Of a stretch of 64,000 nt of DNA, positions 55,454-64,000 are shown piece after piece. A model generated the notes under the pieces. That model searched no databases. It worked only from the letters and a program-made list of their open reading frames with translations, and was not told where the DNA came from. Each line of letters starts with the position of its first letter. The first letter of the stretch is position 1. The DNA comes from an uncultured bacterium (GTDB lineage: Bacteria; Verrucomicrobiota; Verrucomicrobiia; Verrucomicrobiales; Akkermansiaceae), in contig CAMEZO010000001.1 in assembly GCA_945947905.1 (NCBI GenBank), forward strand, positions 1 through 64,000, given 5' to 3'. Position numbers and translations under genes: made by a program.

Positions 55454-56653
55454 ATGACATTCGAAGAACTGGGGCTCCCCGCCCCGATACTGGAAGCCGT
55501 GAAAGACTGCGGCTATGAAAGCCCCACCCCCATTCAGGAGCAGGCCATCCCCGTCGTCATGGAAGGCAAGGACGTTATCGGCGCCTCACAAACCGGCACC
55601 GGCAAATCCGCCGCATTTGCGCTGCCGCTGCTCAGCAAGACGGAGGCCACCGGCGTGCCGCAGGTGCTGGTATTGGAGCCGACCCGAGAGCTGGCAGACC
55701 AACTGGCCGAGGCCTTCCGCACCTATGCGGCCCACACAAACCACAAGATCGGCCTCCTGTACGGCGGCGTCGGCTACGGAGCACAAACCGAGGAACTGAA
55801 AAAAGGCGTCGATATCGTCGTAGCCACCCCCGGCCGTTTGGTAGACCATTTTTACCGCGGCAACATGAAATTCAAAGCAATCCGCCACCTGGTGCTGGAT
55901 GAAGTAGACCGCATGACGGATATGGGCTTCCTGCCCATCGTCCGCAAGATTGTCAACCTCTGTCCCTGGGAGGGCCGGCAGACGCTTTTCTTCTCCGCCA
56001 CCATGCCGCAGATTCTGCAAGGCTTCGCCAAGTGGTGCCTTACCGACCCCGTGGAGATAGCCATTGCTCGCCGCGAGGTAGCCGCTACTATCTCGCACGC
56101 CTTCTACCCGGTAGGCTTGGACCAACGAGACGAGCTGCTGCTGGCTCTGGTGAAGGCCACGAACTTCAAGAACCTCATGATTTTCACGCGTACCCGCAAG
56201 GAAGCCGATACGGTATCCCGCATGCTGGCCAATGCCGGCTGGGGCAAGGAGGTGGCCGTCATGCACTCGGATATTCCCCAAAAGGAACGCATGGCTGCCC
56301 TGCGCGGCTTCAAGGAGGACAAATACCGCATTCTGGTGGCTACCGACGTGGCAGCGCGCGGCATCGACGTCAACGACGTCACCCATGTTATCAACTATCG
56401 CGTCCCGGAGAATCCGGAAGACTACGTGCACCGCATCGGACGCACGGGACGTGCAGAGGCTACCGGCGATGCTTTCACCCTGTTGACGGCGGACGAGGTC
56501 GACTTTGCCAAGAGCGTGGAGAACTTCATCAACAGCAAGATTGAGCGCCGCAAACTGGAGGGCTTCCCGTATGCCTACACCGCCCTGTTGGATGACAGCC
56601 CGGCGCGCCCGGTCATCCGCAAGCGCCCCACGCCTCCCCGGCGGCGACGATAG
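55454..56653 (+). CDS. DEAD-box RNA helicase (Q-motif; DEVD variant)
   Basis: GYESPTPIQEQAIPV; ASQTGTGKSAAFALPLL; LVLDEVDRMTDMGF; FFSATMP; ATDVAARGIDVNDVTHVINYRVPENPEDYVHRIGRTGRA. Confidence 0.95.
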   Translation: MTFEELGLPAPILEAVKDCGYESPTPIQEQAIPVVMEGKDVIGASQTGTGKSAAFALPLLSKTEATGVPQVLVLEPTRELADQLAEAFRTYAAHTNHKIGLLYGGVGYGAQTEELKKGVDIVVATPGRLVDHFYRGNMKFKAIRHLVLDEVDRMTDMGFLPIVRKIVNLCPWEGRQTLFFSATMPQILQGFAKWCLTDPVEIAIARREVAATISHAFYPVGLDQRDELLLALVKATNFKNLMIFTRTRKEADTVSRMLANAGWGKEVAVMHSDIPQKERMAALRGFKEDKYRILVATDVAARGIDVNDVTHVINYRVPENPEDYVHRIGRTGRAEATGDAFTLLTADEVDFAKSVENFINSKIERRKLEGFPYAYTALLDDSPARPVIRKRPTPPRRRR

Positions 56654-56656
56654 ACC

Positions 56657-57163
56657 ATGCGCATCCTGGGCATAGACCCGGCCATCCGCAACACCGGCTA
56701 CGCTGTGCTGGAAGGGGATTACCGACAGGCACGAGCCTTGGAGTACGGTACTCTGTCCCTGCCGAGCAAGCTGACGCAGAGCGAATGCCTCCTGCGGATC
56801 CATGAGCACCTCTGCGAACTCATCGAACGCCACAGGCCCGATGAGCTCGCCATCGAGGGTATCATCTTCGTGCAATCGCATCGGACCGCCATTGCCATGG
56901 GCTCTGCCCGCGGGGCTGCCGTGTTGGCCGCCGCCCGGAGCGGGCTCCGCATCATCGAGTACCCACCCACCTGCGTCAAGCTGGCCACGGTGGGTAAGGG
57001 CGGAGCCCTCAAACAGCAGGTTGCCTTCATGATGCGCGCCCTCCTGCACCTCTGCGAGACCCCGGCCCCCGATGCCGCGGATGCCCTGGCCATTGCCTAC
57101 ACCCACCTCATCGCAGCGGATCCCGCCCGGGCACATCTTTTCCGCGACAGCCGCTACATTTAG
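56657..57163 (+). CDS. ruvC: Holliday junction resolvase RuvC
   Basis: MRILGIDPAIRNTGYAVLEGD; DELAIEGIIFVQSHRTAIAMGSARGA; DAADALAIAYTHL. Confidence 0.95.
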   Translation: MRILGIDPAIRNTGYAVLEGDYRQARALEYGTLSLPSKLTQSECLLRIHEHLCELIERHRPDELAIEGIIFVQSHRTAIAMGSARGAAVLAAARSGLRIIEYPPTCVKLATVGKGGALKQQVAFMMRALLHLCETPAPDAADALAIAYTHLIAADPARAHLFRDSRYI

Positions 57164-57347
57164 CATAACGCATCTCCATTGCTCCGGCGTTTTGCGTTTT
57201 CCCCCGCCGCTTTCACGGAGCATCCTCCCTGCGGAGCCTCGAAGCAGAAAAGGGATTTTTTTCAAAAAAATAGGACGTCTTGCAAAAAATAGGATTGACA
57301 TTTAGGGTGTATTGATGTGTACTAAGGGGAGCGGCAAGTGCATTAAA

Positions 57348-57821
57348 ATGACGAATTCTGCATCAGAGGTTGCCTTTCTCGGCAACGTGAAGCACAAACT
57401 GGACCCGAAAAGCCGGGTTGCAGTGCCTGCTGATTGGCGTACTGCCCAGGGCAGCACGCTGCGGATGCTTGCCGCCACGAGCGAGGGCTACCCCGTGCTG
57501 AAATGCTACACGGAGGAAGGATTCGCCGACAAGATCGCCGGCATCCGTCGGGATGCCAAAGAGCAAGGTGCGACCCCCGTGCAGATCGACCACTACATCG
57601 GAGTCATCACCGGGCAATGCTTTGTGGGTGAAGTGAGCACCCAGGGCAAACTGCTCATACCCAAGGCACAGCGCGAACGCATGCGCCTTGCAGACCAGGC
57701 CTCCATCGTAGGCCGCGGTTCGTATTTCGAGATATGGAATCCGGAGGACTTCGACCTGGCAAGCAGCCCGGAGGCCATGAAGCAGCTGGAACTCGACAAA
57801 ATATTCGGCATACTTTCCTGA
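57348..57821 (+). CDS. mraZ: Transcriptional regulator MraZ
   Basis: FLGNVKHKLDPKSRVAVPADWR; GEVSTQGKLLIPKAQRERMRL; immediately precedes rsmH. Confidence 0.93.
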   Translation: MTNSASEVAFLGNVKHKLDPKSRVAVPADWRTAQGSTLRMLAATSEGYPVLKCYTEEGFADKIAGIRRDAKEQGATPVQIDHYIGVITGQCFVGEVSTQGKLLIPKAQRERMRLADQASIVGRGSYFEIWNPEDFDLASSPEAMKQLELDKIFGILS

Positions 57822-59284
57822 TGAGCGCACCCACCATCACCTTCGCCTCCCCCACGGCGGCTGCGGGCATCTGCTACCGCGTGCTGATGTGGGAGAACGA
57901 TGCTTTGCCGGAAGACACCTTGACCGCACTGCGTGCTCAGCGAGCTCGGCTTTTAGAAGCCATGCAGGAGGCCGGGCTCAAGGGCGCACGAGGCAAACTG
58001 GCACAATTAGCTTCCGAGTTAAAGGAGTTGAATGCCCGCGGCATCGAGGCCCCGCTGGCTGCCATCCCCGCACAGGCCGATTTTTTCGCGCGCGCGCAAA
58101 AGGTTGCCGATGTACTGCGCCGAGAGCCTCAGGCACAGGCCTTCTGCATATCCCCGGGGCATGTGGTGATGCTGCTGAGCCCGGTCGGGGAAGAAGGCGT
58201 GGATGCCGCACTTGCACGATTGGTGGCCGCCACCCCGGACATCTCCTGGCACCCCGCACCCCTCATCGAGGCCATCTCCGCAGCAGAGGCAGAACGACTT
58301 GCGGCAGACTACCGCACGAAGGCCGAGCAGGAGGAGGAGGAACGCGGCACGGAGGATGCCGCGGCCGAGCCCTTTAAGCACATCACCGTTCTGCGAGACG
58401 AGGCCGTGGCAGCTCTCCGACCGGCTCCCGGGCGTATTCTGGTAGATGCCACCCTGGGCGGCGGCGGTCACTCCGAGCTGATGCTGGAACAGGGAGCCGA
58501 GGTATGGGGCATCGACCAAGACCCCGCAGCCCGCCGAGCCGCGCGGCAGCGACTGTCCGCGTACAGCGACCGCCTGCATGTCTTGTCCGGCAACTTCCGC
58601 CAAGCGGCACAAATGCTGCGGGAAGCCGGAGCACCGCCGGCGGACGGGCTTCTGGCAGACATCGGCATTTCCTCCCCCCAAGTGGACTGCGCCGAGCGCG
58701 GCTTCTCCTTTTCCGCAGACGGCCCGCTGGACATGCGCATGAACCCGTCCGCCCCGAAGAGTGCGGCCGACTTAGTCAACAACGCCACCGAGGAAGAGCT
58801 GGCTGACATTCTGCACGAGTACGGCGAAGAACGAGCCGCCCGTGCCATTGCGCGGCGCATCGTTCAGGAGCGTAAGAAAGCCCCCCTGACCACCACCAAG
58901 CAGCTCGCCGACCTCATCTGCACCGTGCTTCCCCGCAAGGGCAAGCAGCACCCCGCCACCCGGAGTTTCCAAGCCCTGCGCATAGCCGTCAACGACGAGC
59001 TGGGCGCCTTAGAAGACCTTCTGCACAGTGCCATGAGCATCCTGAAAAGCGGCGGTCGATTCGCCGTCATCACCTTCCACAGTTTGGAGGACCGAGCCGT
59101 CAAGCGCTTCTTCGAGCAAATCACGCGCCCGGAAATCGACCGTCCCGAATGGCCGGCGCCCCGTCCCAACCCGGATTATGTCGCCCGCCTCATCACCCGC
59201 AAACCCATCACCCCCGGTGATGCCGAATTGGCCGCCAACCCCCGTGCCCGCAGTGCCAAGCTGCGCGTAGTAGAAAAACTTTAA
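57821..59284 (+). CDS. rsmH: 16S rRNA m4C1402 methyltransferase RsmH with ~190-residue N-terminal extension
   Basis: HITVLRDEAVAALRPAPGRILVDATLGGGGHSELML; LLADIGISSPQVDCAERGFSF; FQALRIAVNDELGALEDLL; TFHSLEDRAVKRFF. Confidence 0.95.
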   Translation: MSAPTITFASPTAAAGICYRVLMWENDALPEDTLTALRAQRARLLEAMQEAGLKGARGKLAQLASELKELNARGIEAPLAAIPAQADFFARAQKVADVLRREPQAQAFCISPGHVVMLLSPVGEEGVDAALARLVAATPDISWHPAPLIEAISAAEAERLAADYRTKAEQEEEERGTEDAAAEPFKHITVLRDEAVAALRPAPGRILVDATLGGGGHSELMLEQGAEVWGIDQDPAARRAARQRLSAYSDRLHVLSGNFRQAAQMLREAGAPPADGLLADIGISSPQVDCAERGFSFSADGPLDMRMNPSAPKSAADLVNNATEEELADILHEYGEERAARAIARRIVQERKKAPLTTTKQLADLICTVLPRKGKQHPATRSFQALRIAVNDELGALEDLLHSAMSILKSGGRFAVITFHSLEDRAVKRFFEQITRPEIDRPEWPAPRPNPDYVARLITRKPITPGDAELAANPRARSAKLRVVEKL

Positions 59285-59298
59285 CACCATACACACAT

Positions 59299-59637
59299 AT
59301 GCCGGTATCAAAAAAGTCCACTCAAGAGATTTCCCTTTCCTTCCTTTGCTGGATGGTGGTTTTCGCCATCGTCATGGCAGGTTGCGGGGTTTGCTTCGCC
59401 ACCCTCAAGAACAAGCATGTGGTCGTTCGCACAGAAATCAACAAGATAGAGCGCGAGATTGCCGAGCGACGCATGAACACCAAGCAATATCAAGCCAAGG
59501 CCACCGGCCTGTGCAACCGCTGGGCCATGCGCGACAGACTTGCCCAGATGGGCTCCGGACTGCAGGACATTGACCGCAACCAGATCGAGGTTGCACGCAG
59601 TGCGGAGCACGCCGACATCCGTACCGCCGCCCGATAA
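59299..59637 (+). CDS. FtsL-like single-pass septal protein (positional candidate)
   Basis: Short TM protein (LCWMVVFAIVMAGCGVCFATLK) with coiled-coil, between rsmH and ftsI. Confidence 0.6.
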   Translation: MPVSKKSTQEISLSFLCWMVVFAIVMAGCGVCFATLKNKHVVVRTEINKIEREIAERRMNTKQYQAKATGLCNRWAMRDRLAQMGSGLQDIDRNQIEVARSAEHADIRTAAR

Positions 59638-59660
59638 TTCCCCCGCCCCCCTTCTCCGTC

Positions 59661-61949
59661 ATGAAGACCAAGATCCCGTTCGCCTCACGTTGCATATGGC
59701 TGTGCGCCCTCGTCTGCACAGCCTCGTGCTACCTGACGTATCGCTTGGTCGCCATGCAGGTAGAGGATGTTGACAACCGGCGGGGCATGGCAGCAGATGA
59801 GCTGATCGAGGTGGAAACGATTCCCGCCCAACGGGGAATCATCATGGATCGCAATGAAGAGATCCTGACGAACAACATCACCGGAGCCGAGCTGCTGGCC
59901 GACCGCACCCACCTGAGAGACTTCTCCCTGGTGGTCGACGGGCTTGCCTACAACCAGGCCCTCCGCGACCCGAGGTGGGCCGCGGCGGCGGATAAATCCG
60001 CCCGTAACAAAATCGTGCGCGAATGGGTCAACAGGCTGACCAAGAACGCCGAGCTCGACATGACCTTGGAAGAAAGGGAGGCGGCACGCGCCAAGATTGA
60101 CCCCAAGGATACCAAGGCCCTGTTCATGATGGACTATGACCCTGCCGTGTGTGAGGAGTACTACAGCCTGCACGACAAACTGGTTGCAGAGGTGCTGTGG
60201 CCCTTCCTGGCCAACGTGGAAGTGCGCGACACCGAGGACGAGGCCGAGGCCCGCCCCGAGCCACAGACTGCCAAGACCAAAGGCAAGGGCAAAGGACGCC
60301 AAGTGCAGGCTCCCCCTCCTGCGCCCAAGCGATACATAACGAAGGAAGACATCATCGAGAAGATAGCCCAGAATAAGACTATCGCGGCCAACAAAGAGGC
60401 CGAAGCAAGGGGCGAAGCACCCAAGCGACTTCAGGTGTCCATCAAGCTGGCTCGCGGTCTCAACATCGATACGGCGGAGAAGATACGCCGAGCCCTGGCC
60501 GACGCCCATATACGCGGTGTGGTCGTGCAGACGACCCAGCGGCGCTCCTATGTCACCCCCAACCTGCTCAGCCACGTCCTCGGTTATGTTGACCACGAGA
60601 ACAAAGGCGTCAGCGGTGTAGAGTCCGTCTTCAACAGCTATCTGGCCGGCTGTGACGGTCTGCGAGAATATCGTCATAACGCCCGCGGGCAGGTGCTCTC
60701 CGACCTCAACGACCGCTACCTGCCGCCCAAGCACGGCCTCAACCTGCGGCTGACCATTGACATGCGCATCCAGTCCATCTTGGAGCAGGAGCTGGACAAC
60801 GGCCTGCGCTTCTTCCATGCCCGCCGCGGCTGCATGATTGCCGTGAACCCCAAAACGGGCGACATTCTCGGGATGGTGAGCCGCCCGGCTTTTGACCTGA
60901 ATACCAAGGAAATCATCACCCATAACGGCAGATTCAAGCGGGGCGAACTGAAAGACCGCGCCGGCAATGTCATCGTCGGCGATTTTAATTTCGCCTGCCA
61001 AGCCCGCTACGAGCCGGGTTCCACCTTCAAATCCATCACCGTCAGCACGGCGGTGGACACCGGTGTTTTCGGCATCAACTCGGTCGTCTCGGCGGCGCCG
61101 TATGTCGTCGCCGGTGCCAAGGCCGTGACGGATTCACCGCGCAACTACGGGGCCCTCAGCCTCGCCGGCGGGCTCAAGAAGTCCAGTAATCCGGTCAATG
61201 CACGCGTGGCCATCACCTGCGGATGGAAGCGTTTCAAGGAGTACATGGATCGTTTCGGTGTTACCCAACCCACCGGCATTCCCCTGCCCAGCGGCGGTGC
61301 CTGCCAGGTGTCGGACGGCACCAACCCGGTCAACCTCTCGCGCATGGCGTATGGTTATGCCATCTCCGTTTCGCCTCTTCATATGGCGATGGTCTACTCC
61401 ACCATCGCCAACAAAGGAGTGCGCATGGCCCCGCGGCTGATTGACAAGATTATCACCGCCGAGGGCGAGGTGTATGACGAATGCCCCCCGCAGGTTGTCT
61501 GCCGCGTGATGAAAGAGAAAACCGCGAGCGATGTACTCGGCGCCCTGGAGAGTGTTACCCAGCGCACCGGCCCCGGCGGCCAAGGCACCGCCACGCGAGC
61601 GGCCATCCCGGGCTTCCGCATCGCAGGCAAAACCGGTACGGCGAAGAAACTCGGTGCGCACCGTCTGTACACGGACAATCTGTACACCGTCTCCTTCGCG
61701 GGGATTCTCCCCGTCAATGACCCGAAGCTGGTCATCATGACAGTCATCGACGAGCCCCACCCCACCAACTGCAACGCAGGCGGCGGCACGGTGGCAGCCC
61801 CTATTTTCCGTGCGGCGGCTCTGCGTATCATCGAACTTCTCAACATCCAGCCGAGTAACGCTGAGGAATACGAAAAATTCCGCAACGAACAGCGCAGTGA
61901 GCAAGCGGCACAAGCAGAACAAACCAAGAAACAAAACAAGCATGCATAA
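59661..61949 (+). CDS. ftsI: Penicillin-binding protein / FtsI-type transpeptidase
   Basis: STFK (PGSTFKSITV), SSN (KKSSNPVNARV), KTGTAKK; dcw position. Confidence 0.93.
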   Translation: MKTKIPFASRCIWLCALVCTASCYLTYRLVAMQVEDVDNRRGMAADELIEVETIPAQRGIIMDRNEEILTNNITGAELLADRTHLRDFSLVVDGLAYNQALRDPRWAAAADKSARNKIVREWVNRLTKNAELDMTLEEREAARAKIDPKDTKALFMMDYDPAVCEEYYSLHDKLVAEVLWPFLANVEVRDTEDEAEARPEPQTAKTKGKGKGRQVQAPPPAPKRYITKEDIIEKIAQNKTIAANKEAEARGEAPKRLQVSIKLARGLNIDTAEKIRRALADAHIRGVVVQTTQRRSYVTPNLLSHVLGYVDHENKGVSGVESVFNSYLAGCDGLREYRHNARGQVLSDLNDRYLPPKHGLNLRLTIDMRIQSILEQELDNGLRFFHARRGCMIAVNPKTGDILGMVSRPAFDLNTKEIITHNGRFKRGELKDRAGNVIVGDFNFACQARYEPGSTFKSITVSTAVDTGVFGINSVVSAAPYVVAGAKAVTDSPRNYGALSLAGGLKKSSNPVNARVAITCGWKRFKEYMDRFGVTQPTGIPLPSGGACQVSDGTNPVNLSRMAYGYAISVSPLHMAMVYSTIANKGVRMAPRLIDKIITAEGEVYDECPPQVVCRVMKEKTASDVLGALESVTQRTGPGGQGTATRAAIPGFRIAGKTGTAKKLGAHRLYTDNLYTVSFAGILPVNDPKLVIMTVIDEPHPTNCNAGGGTVAAPIFRAAALRIIELLNIQPSNAEEYEKFRNEQRSEQAAQAEQTKKQNKHA

Positions 61950-63465
61950 CAAGCAACTTTTCAACATTCTTCCCGGGGCCGTATGCACCGGCAAACTGAA
62001 AAAACCGCTGAGCCTGCTGACCGATGACAGCCGGCAGGTGATACCCGGCAGCTGCTATGTTGCCGTGCGGGGAACACAATTCGACGGCCACACCGCCATA
62101 CCGGATGCGATTGCTGCCGGTGCGACAGCCATTGTAGCCGAGCTTCCCTGCCCTCCCGAGATGGCCGAAGCCGGTATCTTCTGGGTGCAGGTACCGGATA
62201 CGCACGAAGCGGACGGCCTGCTGATGAGCGCGTGGCACGACTTCCCCAGCGAGCAACTGGTCATGCTGGGGGTGACAGGTACGAACGGCAAGACAACCAT
62301 CAGCTACCTGACGAACGCCGTGTTCCGCGCCGTATGGCAACGCGCCGGTCTCATCGGCACCATCATCTGCGATGACGGCGCCACCCGCACCGCTTCCCAC
62401 AACACCACCCCCGGCTGCGCGGAGTTGCAGAGTCTCCTGGCCTCCATGGTCAAGAACGGCTGCCGAGCCTGCGCCATGGAGGTCTCCTCCCACGCCTTGG
62501 TGCAGTGCCGCACCGCCGGCACCAACTTCCGCGTCGGCATCTTCACCAACCTCACCCAGGACCACCTGGATTTCCACAAGACCATGGAGGCCTATTACGA
62601 GGCCAAGAAACTCCTCTTCACCCGCATGGCGGAGTGGGATCCGAAGTCCGTGGCCGTCATCAATATCGACGATGCGTACGGTCGCAAACTGGCGGAAGAA
62701 ATGGCCCCGCACATGAAGGTGCGCACCTTCGGCACGGCCAAGGATGCCGACTTCCGGGCCGTTCCCAAGCTCCTCTCCCTGAAAGGCAGCCAGTATGAGC
62801 TGAATTACCGCGGGAAGAGCTACCTGGTGCGCACACCGCTCATCGGGGAGTTCAATGTCTCCAACAGTCTGGCCGCCCTGGCCGGTGTCGTGGCCGCCGG
62901 AGTCAGCATTCGGGATGCCATAAACTGCCTGGCCCAGAGCCCGCAGGTGCCCGGTCGCATGGAGCTGGTGAGCAGCGTGAACAACGTCCAGTCCTTCGTG
63001 GATTATGCCCACACCCCGGACGCCGTGGAGAACGTCTGCCGCACGATGAAGGCCCTCTGCCGCTCCGGTCGGCTCATCACGGTGTTCGGCTGCGGCGGCG
63101 ACCGCGACCGCACCAAGCGCCCCCTGATGGGGGAGGCCGCTGCCAAATACAGCGACATCTGCCTCGTCACGAGTGACAACCCGCGTTCCGAGGATCCCGA
63201 GGCCATCATCGACGAGATCATGCCCGGCATCCCCGCCCCCAAGCAGCACCGAATCACGGACCGCGAACAGGCCATCCGCGCCGCGCTGGAGCTGGCGGTC
63301 CCGGGAGATGTGGTGCTCATCGCCGGCAAGGGGCATGAGAATTATCAGATTTTCAAAGACGAGACCATCAACTTCTCGGATGCCGCCGTTGTGCGTAAGT
63401 ACTACGCCGAGCGCAATCCGGAGGGCCGCTCCGTTCCCTCCCGCAAACCGGATAGCCGAGCCTGA
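61942..63465 (+). CDS. murE: UDP-N-acetylmuramoyl-tripeptide synthetase MurE
   Basis: LGVTGTNGKTTISYLTNAVF; NLTQDHLDFHKTMEAYYEAK; CGGDRDRTKRPLMGEAA; SDNPRSEDPEAIIDEI. Confidence 0.96.
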   Translation: MHNKQLFNILPGAVCTGKLKKPLSLLTDDSRQVIPGSCYVAVRGTQFDGHTAIPDAIAAGATAIVAELPCPPEMAEAGIFWVQVPDTHEADGLLMSAWHDFPSEQLVMLGVTGTNGKTTISYLTNAVFRAVWQRAGLIGTIICDDGATRTASHNTTPGCAELQSLLASMVKNGCRACAMEVSSHALVQCRTAGTNFRVGIFTNLTQDHLDFHKTMEAYYEAKKLLFTRMAEWDPKSVAVINIDDAYGRKLAEEMAPHMKVRTFGTAKDADFRAVPKLLSLKGSQYELNYRGKSYLVRTPLIGEFNVSNSLAALAGVVAAGVSIRDAINCLAQSPQVPGRMELVSSVNNVQSFVDYAHTPDAVENVCRTMKALCRSGRLITVFGCGGDRDRTKRPLMGEAAAKYSDICLVTSDNPRSEDPEAIIDEIMPGIPAPKQHRITDREQAIRAALELAVPGDVVLIAGKGHENYQIFKDETINFSDAAVVRKYYAERNPEGRSVPSRKPDSRA

Positions 63466-63475
63466 TTGACCGACC

Positions 63476-64000
63476 ATGACAAGCATTTCCCTCACCGATC
63501 TTATCCGCGCCACCGGCGGCACCGCCGCAGTCATGGGAGAGCGCGCGGTCACCGCTGGACTCACGACGGACAGTCGGCGGGTCGTTCCGGGGTGTGTTTT
63601 CCTGGCCCTGAGCGGTGAGCGCTTTGACGGCAACACCTTCGCCGCAGAGGCAACGCGCAAGGGAGCCGCTGCTGTCGTGGTGTCCCGAACAGAGGGGGAA
63701 TATGCGCCCGGAGCCACTGTCATTCTCGTACAGGATACCCTGAAAGCCCTGCAATCGCTGGCCTCTTGGTGGCGGGAGCAGCTGGAGCCCCTGCATGTGG
63801 TGGGGCTCACCGGCTCCTCCGGCAAGACCAGCACCAAGGACATGACCCAGGCCGTGCTGGCTCAGAGGTACAAGGCCATTGCAACCGCCGGTAACCTCAA
63901 CAACCACATCGGCGTTCCCCTCAGCATTCTCTCCACCGAAAAAGGCACCGAAGCCGCCGTGTGGGAAATGGGTATGAACCACGCAGGCGAGTTGGCCCCG
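63476..64000 (+). CDS. murF: UDP-N-acetylmuramoyl-tripeptide--D-alanyl-D-alanine ligase MurF (partial, runs off the window)
   Basis: DSRRVVPGCVFLALSGERFDG; VVGLTGSSGKTSTKDM; GNLNNHIGVPLSILS; AVWEMGMNHAGEL. Confidence 0.92.
   Translation, partial: MTSISLTDLIRATGGTAAVMGERAVTAGLTTDSRRVVPGCVFLALSGERFDGNTFAAEATRKGAAAVVVSRTEGEYAPGATVILVQDTLKALQSLASWWREQLEPLHVVGLTGSSGKTSTKDMTQAVLAQRYKAIATAGNLNNHIGVPLSILSTEKGTEAAVWEMGMNHAGELAP

Noticed and set aside
55586-57301. 571-aa minus-strand ORF antisense to the DEAD helicase and ruvC
   Set aside because: Crosses two confident sense genes; composition consistent with antisense artefact
57241-57347. MraZ operator boxes upstream of mraZ
   Set aside because: A repeated AAAAAATAGGA (57265-57275, 57284-57294) and a TTGACA are visible, but no convincing TGGGN repeat series, so no operator call was made
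61840-63843. 667-aa minus-strand ORF antisense to murE/murF
   Set aside because: Spans two sense genes and has no domain; shadow ORF

Overview
The window is a GC-rich bacterial chromosome segment. Gene content (dcw cluster, Lpt/Kdo genes, sialidase, CoaE-Rho fusion) suggests Verrucomicrobiota/Akkermansia-like, but that taxonomic call is inference. Most of it is housekeeping: M3 and M16 peptidases, kbl, ilvD, ribE, ilvE, lysS, gdhA, addAB-like, lptB/LptA-like/kdsA, tpiA, rpmB, ruvC, and a dcw cluster (mraZ-rsmH-ftsL-ftsI-murE-murF) running off the right edge. The most unusual content is: (i) a five-gene minus-strand unit (22519 to 14827) with a P-loop GTPase carrying FHA-like, GYF_2-like and zinc-ribbon regions, a protein resembling the GTPase-associated protein 1 (GAP1-N2) family, a membrane-anchored partner, a phosphodiesterase and a phosphopantetheinyl transferase; (ii) a single-ORF dephospho-CoA kinase / Rho terminator fusion; (iii) a near-consensus sigma-54 promoter before an uncharacterised ~100-aa protein; (iv) many genes with a -10 element only 6-9 nt before the start codon, suggesting leaderless transcripts; (v) tandem paralogous polytopic membrane proteins with nearly identical DNA ends; (vi) an inverted pair of palindromes beside a decayed acyltransferase; (vii) a 13-bp tandem repeat next to a frameshifted gene remnant at the left edge. 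No tRNA, rRNA or CRISPR array was recognised. All family calls come from reading motifs; no database search was run.
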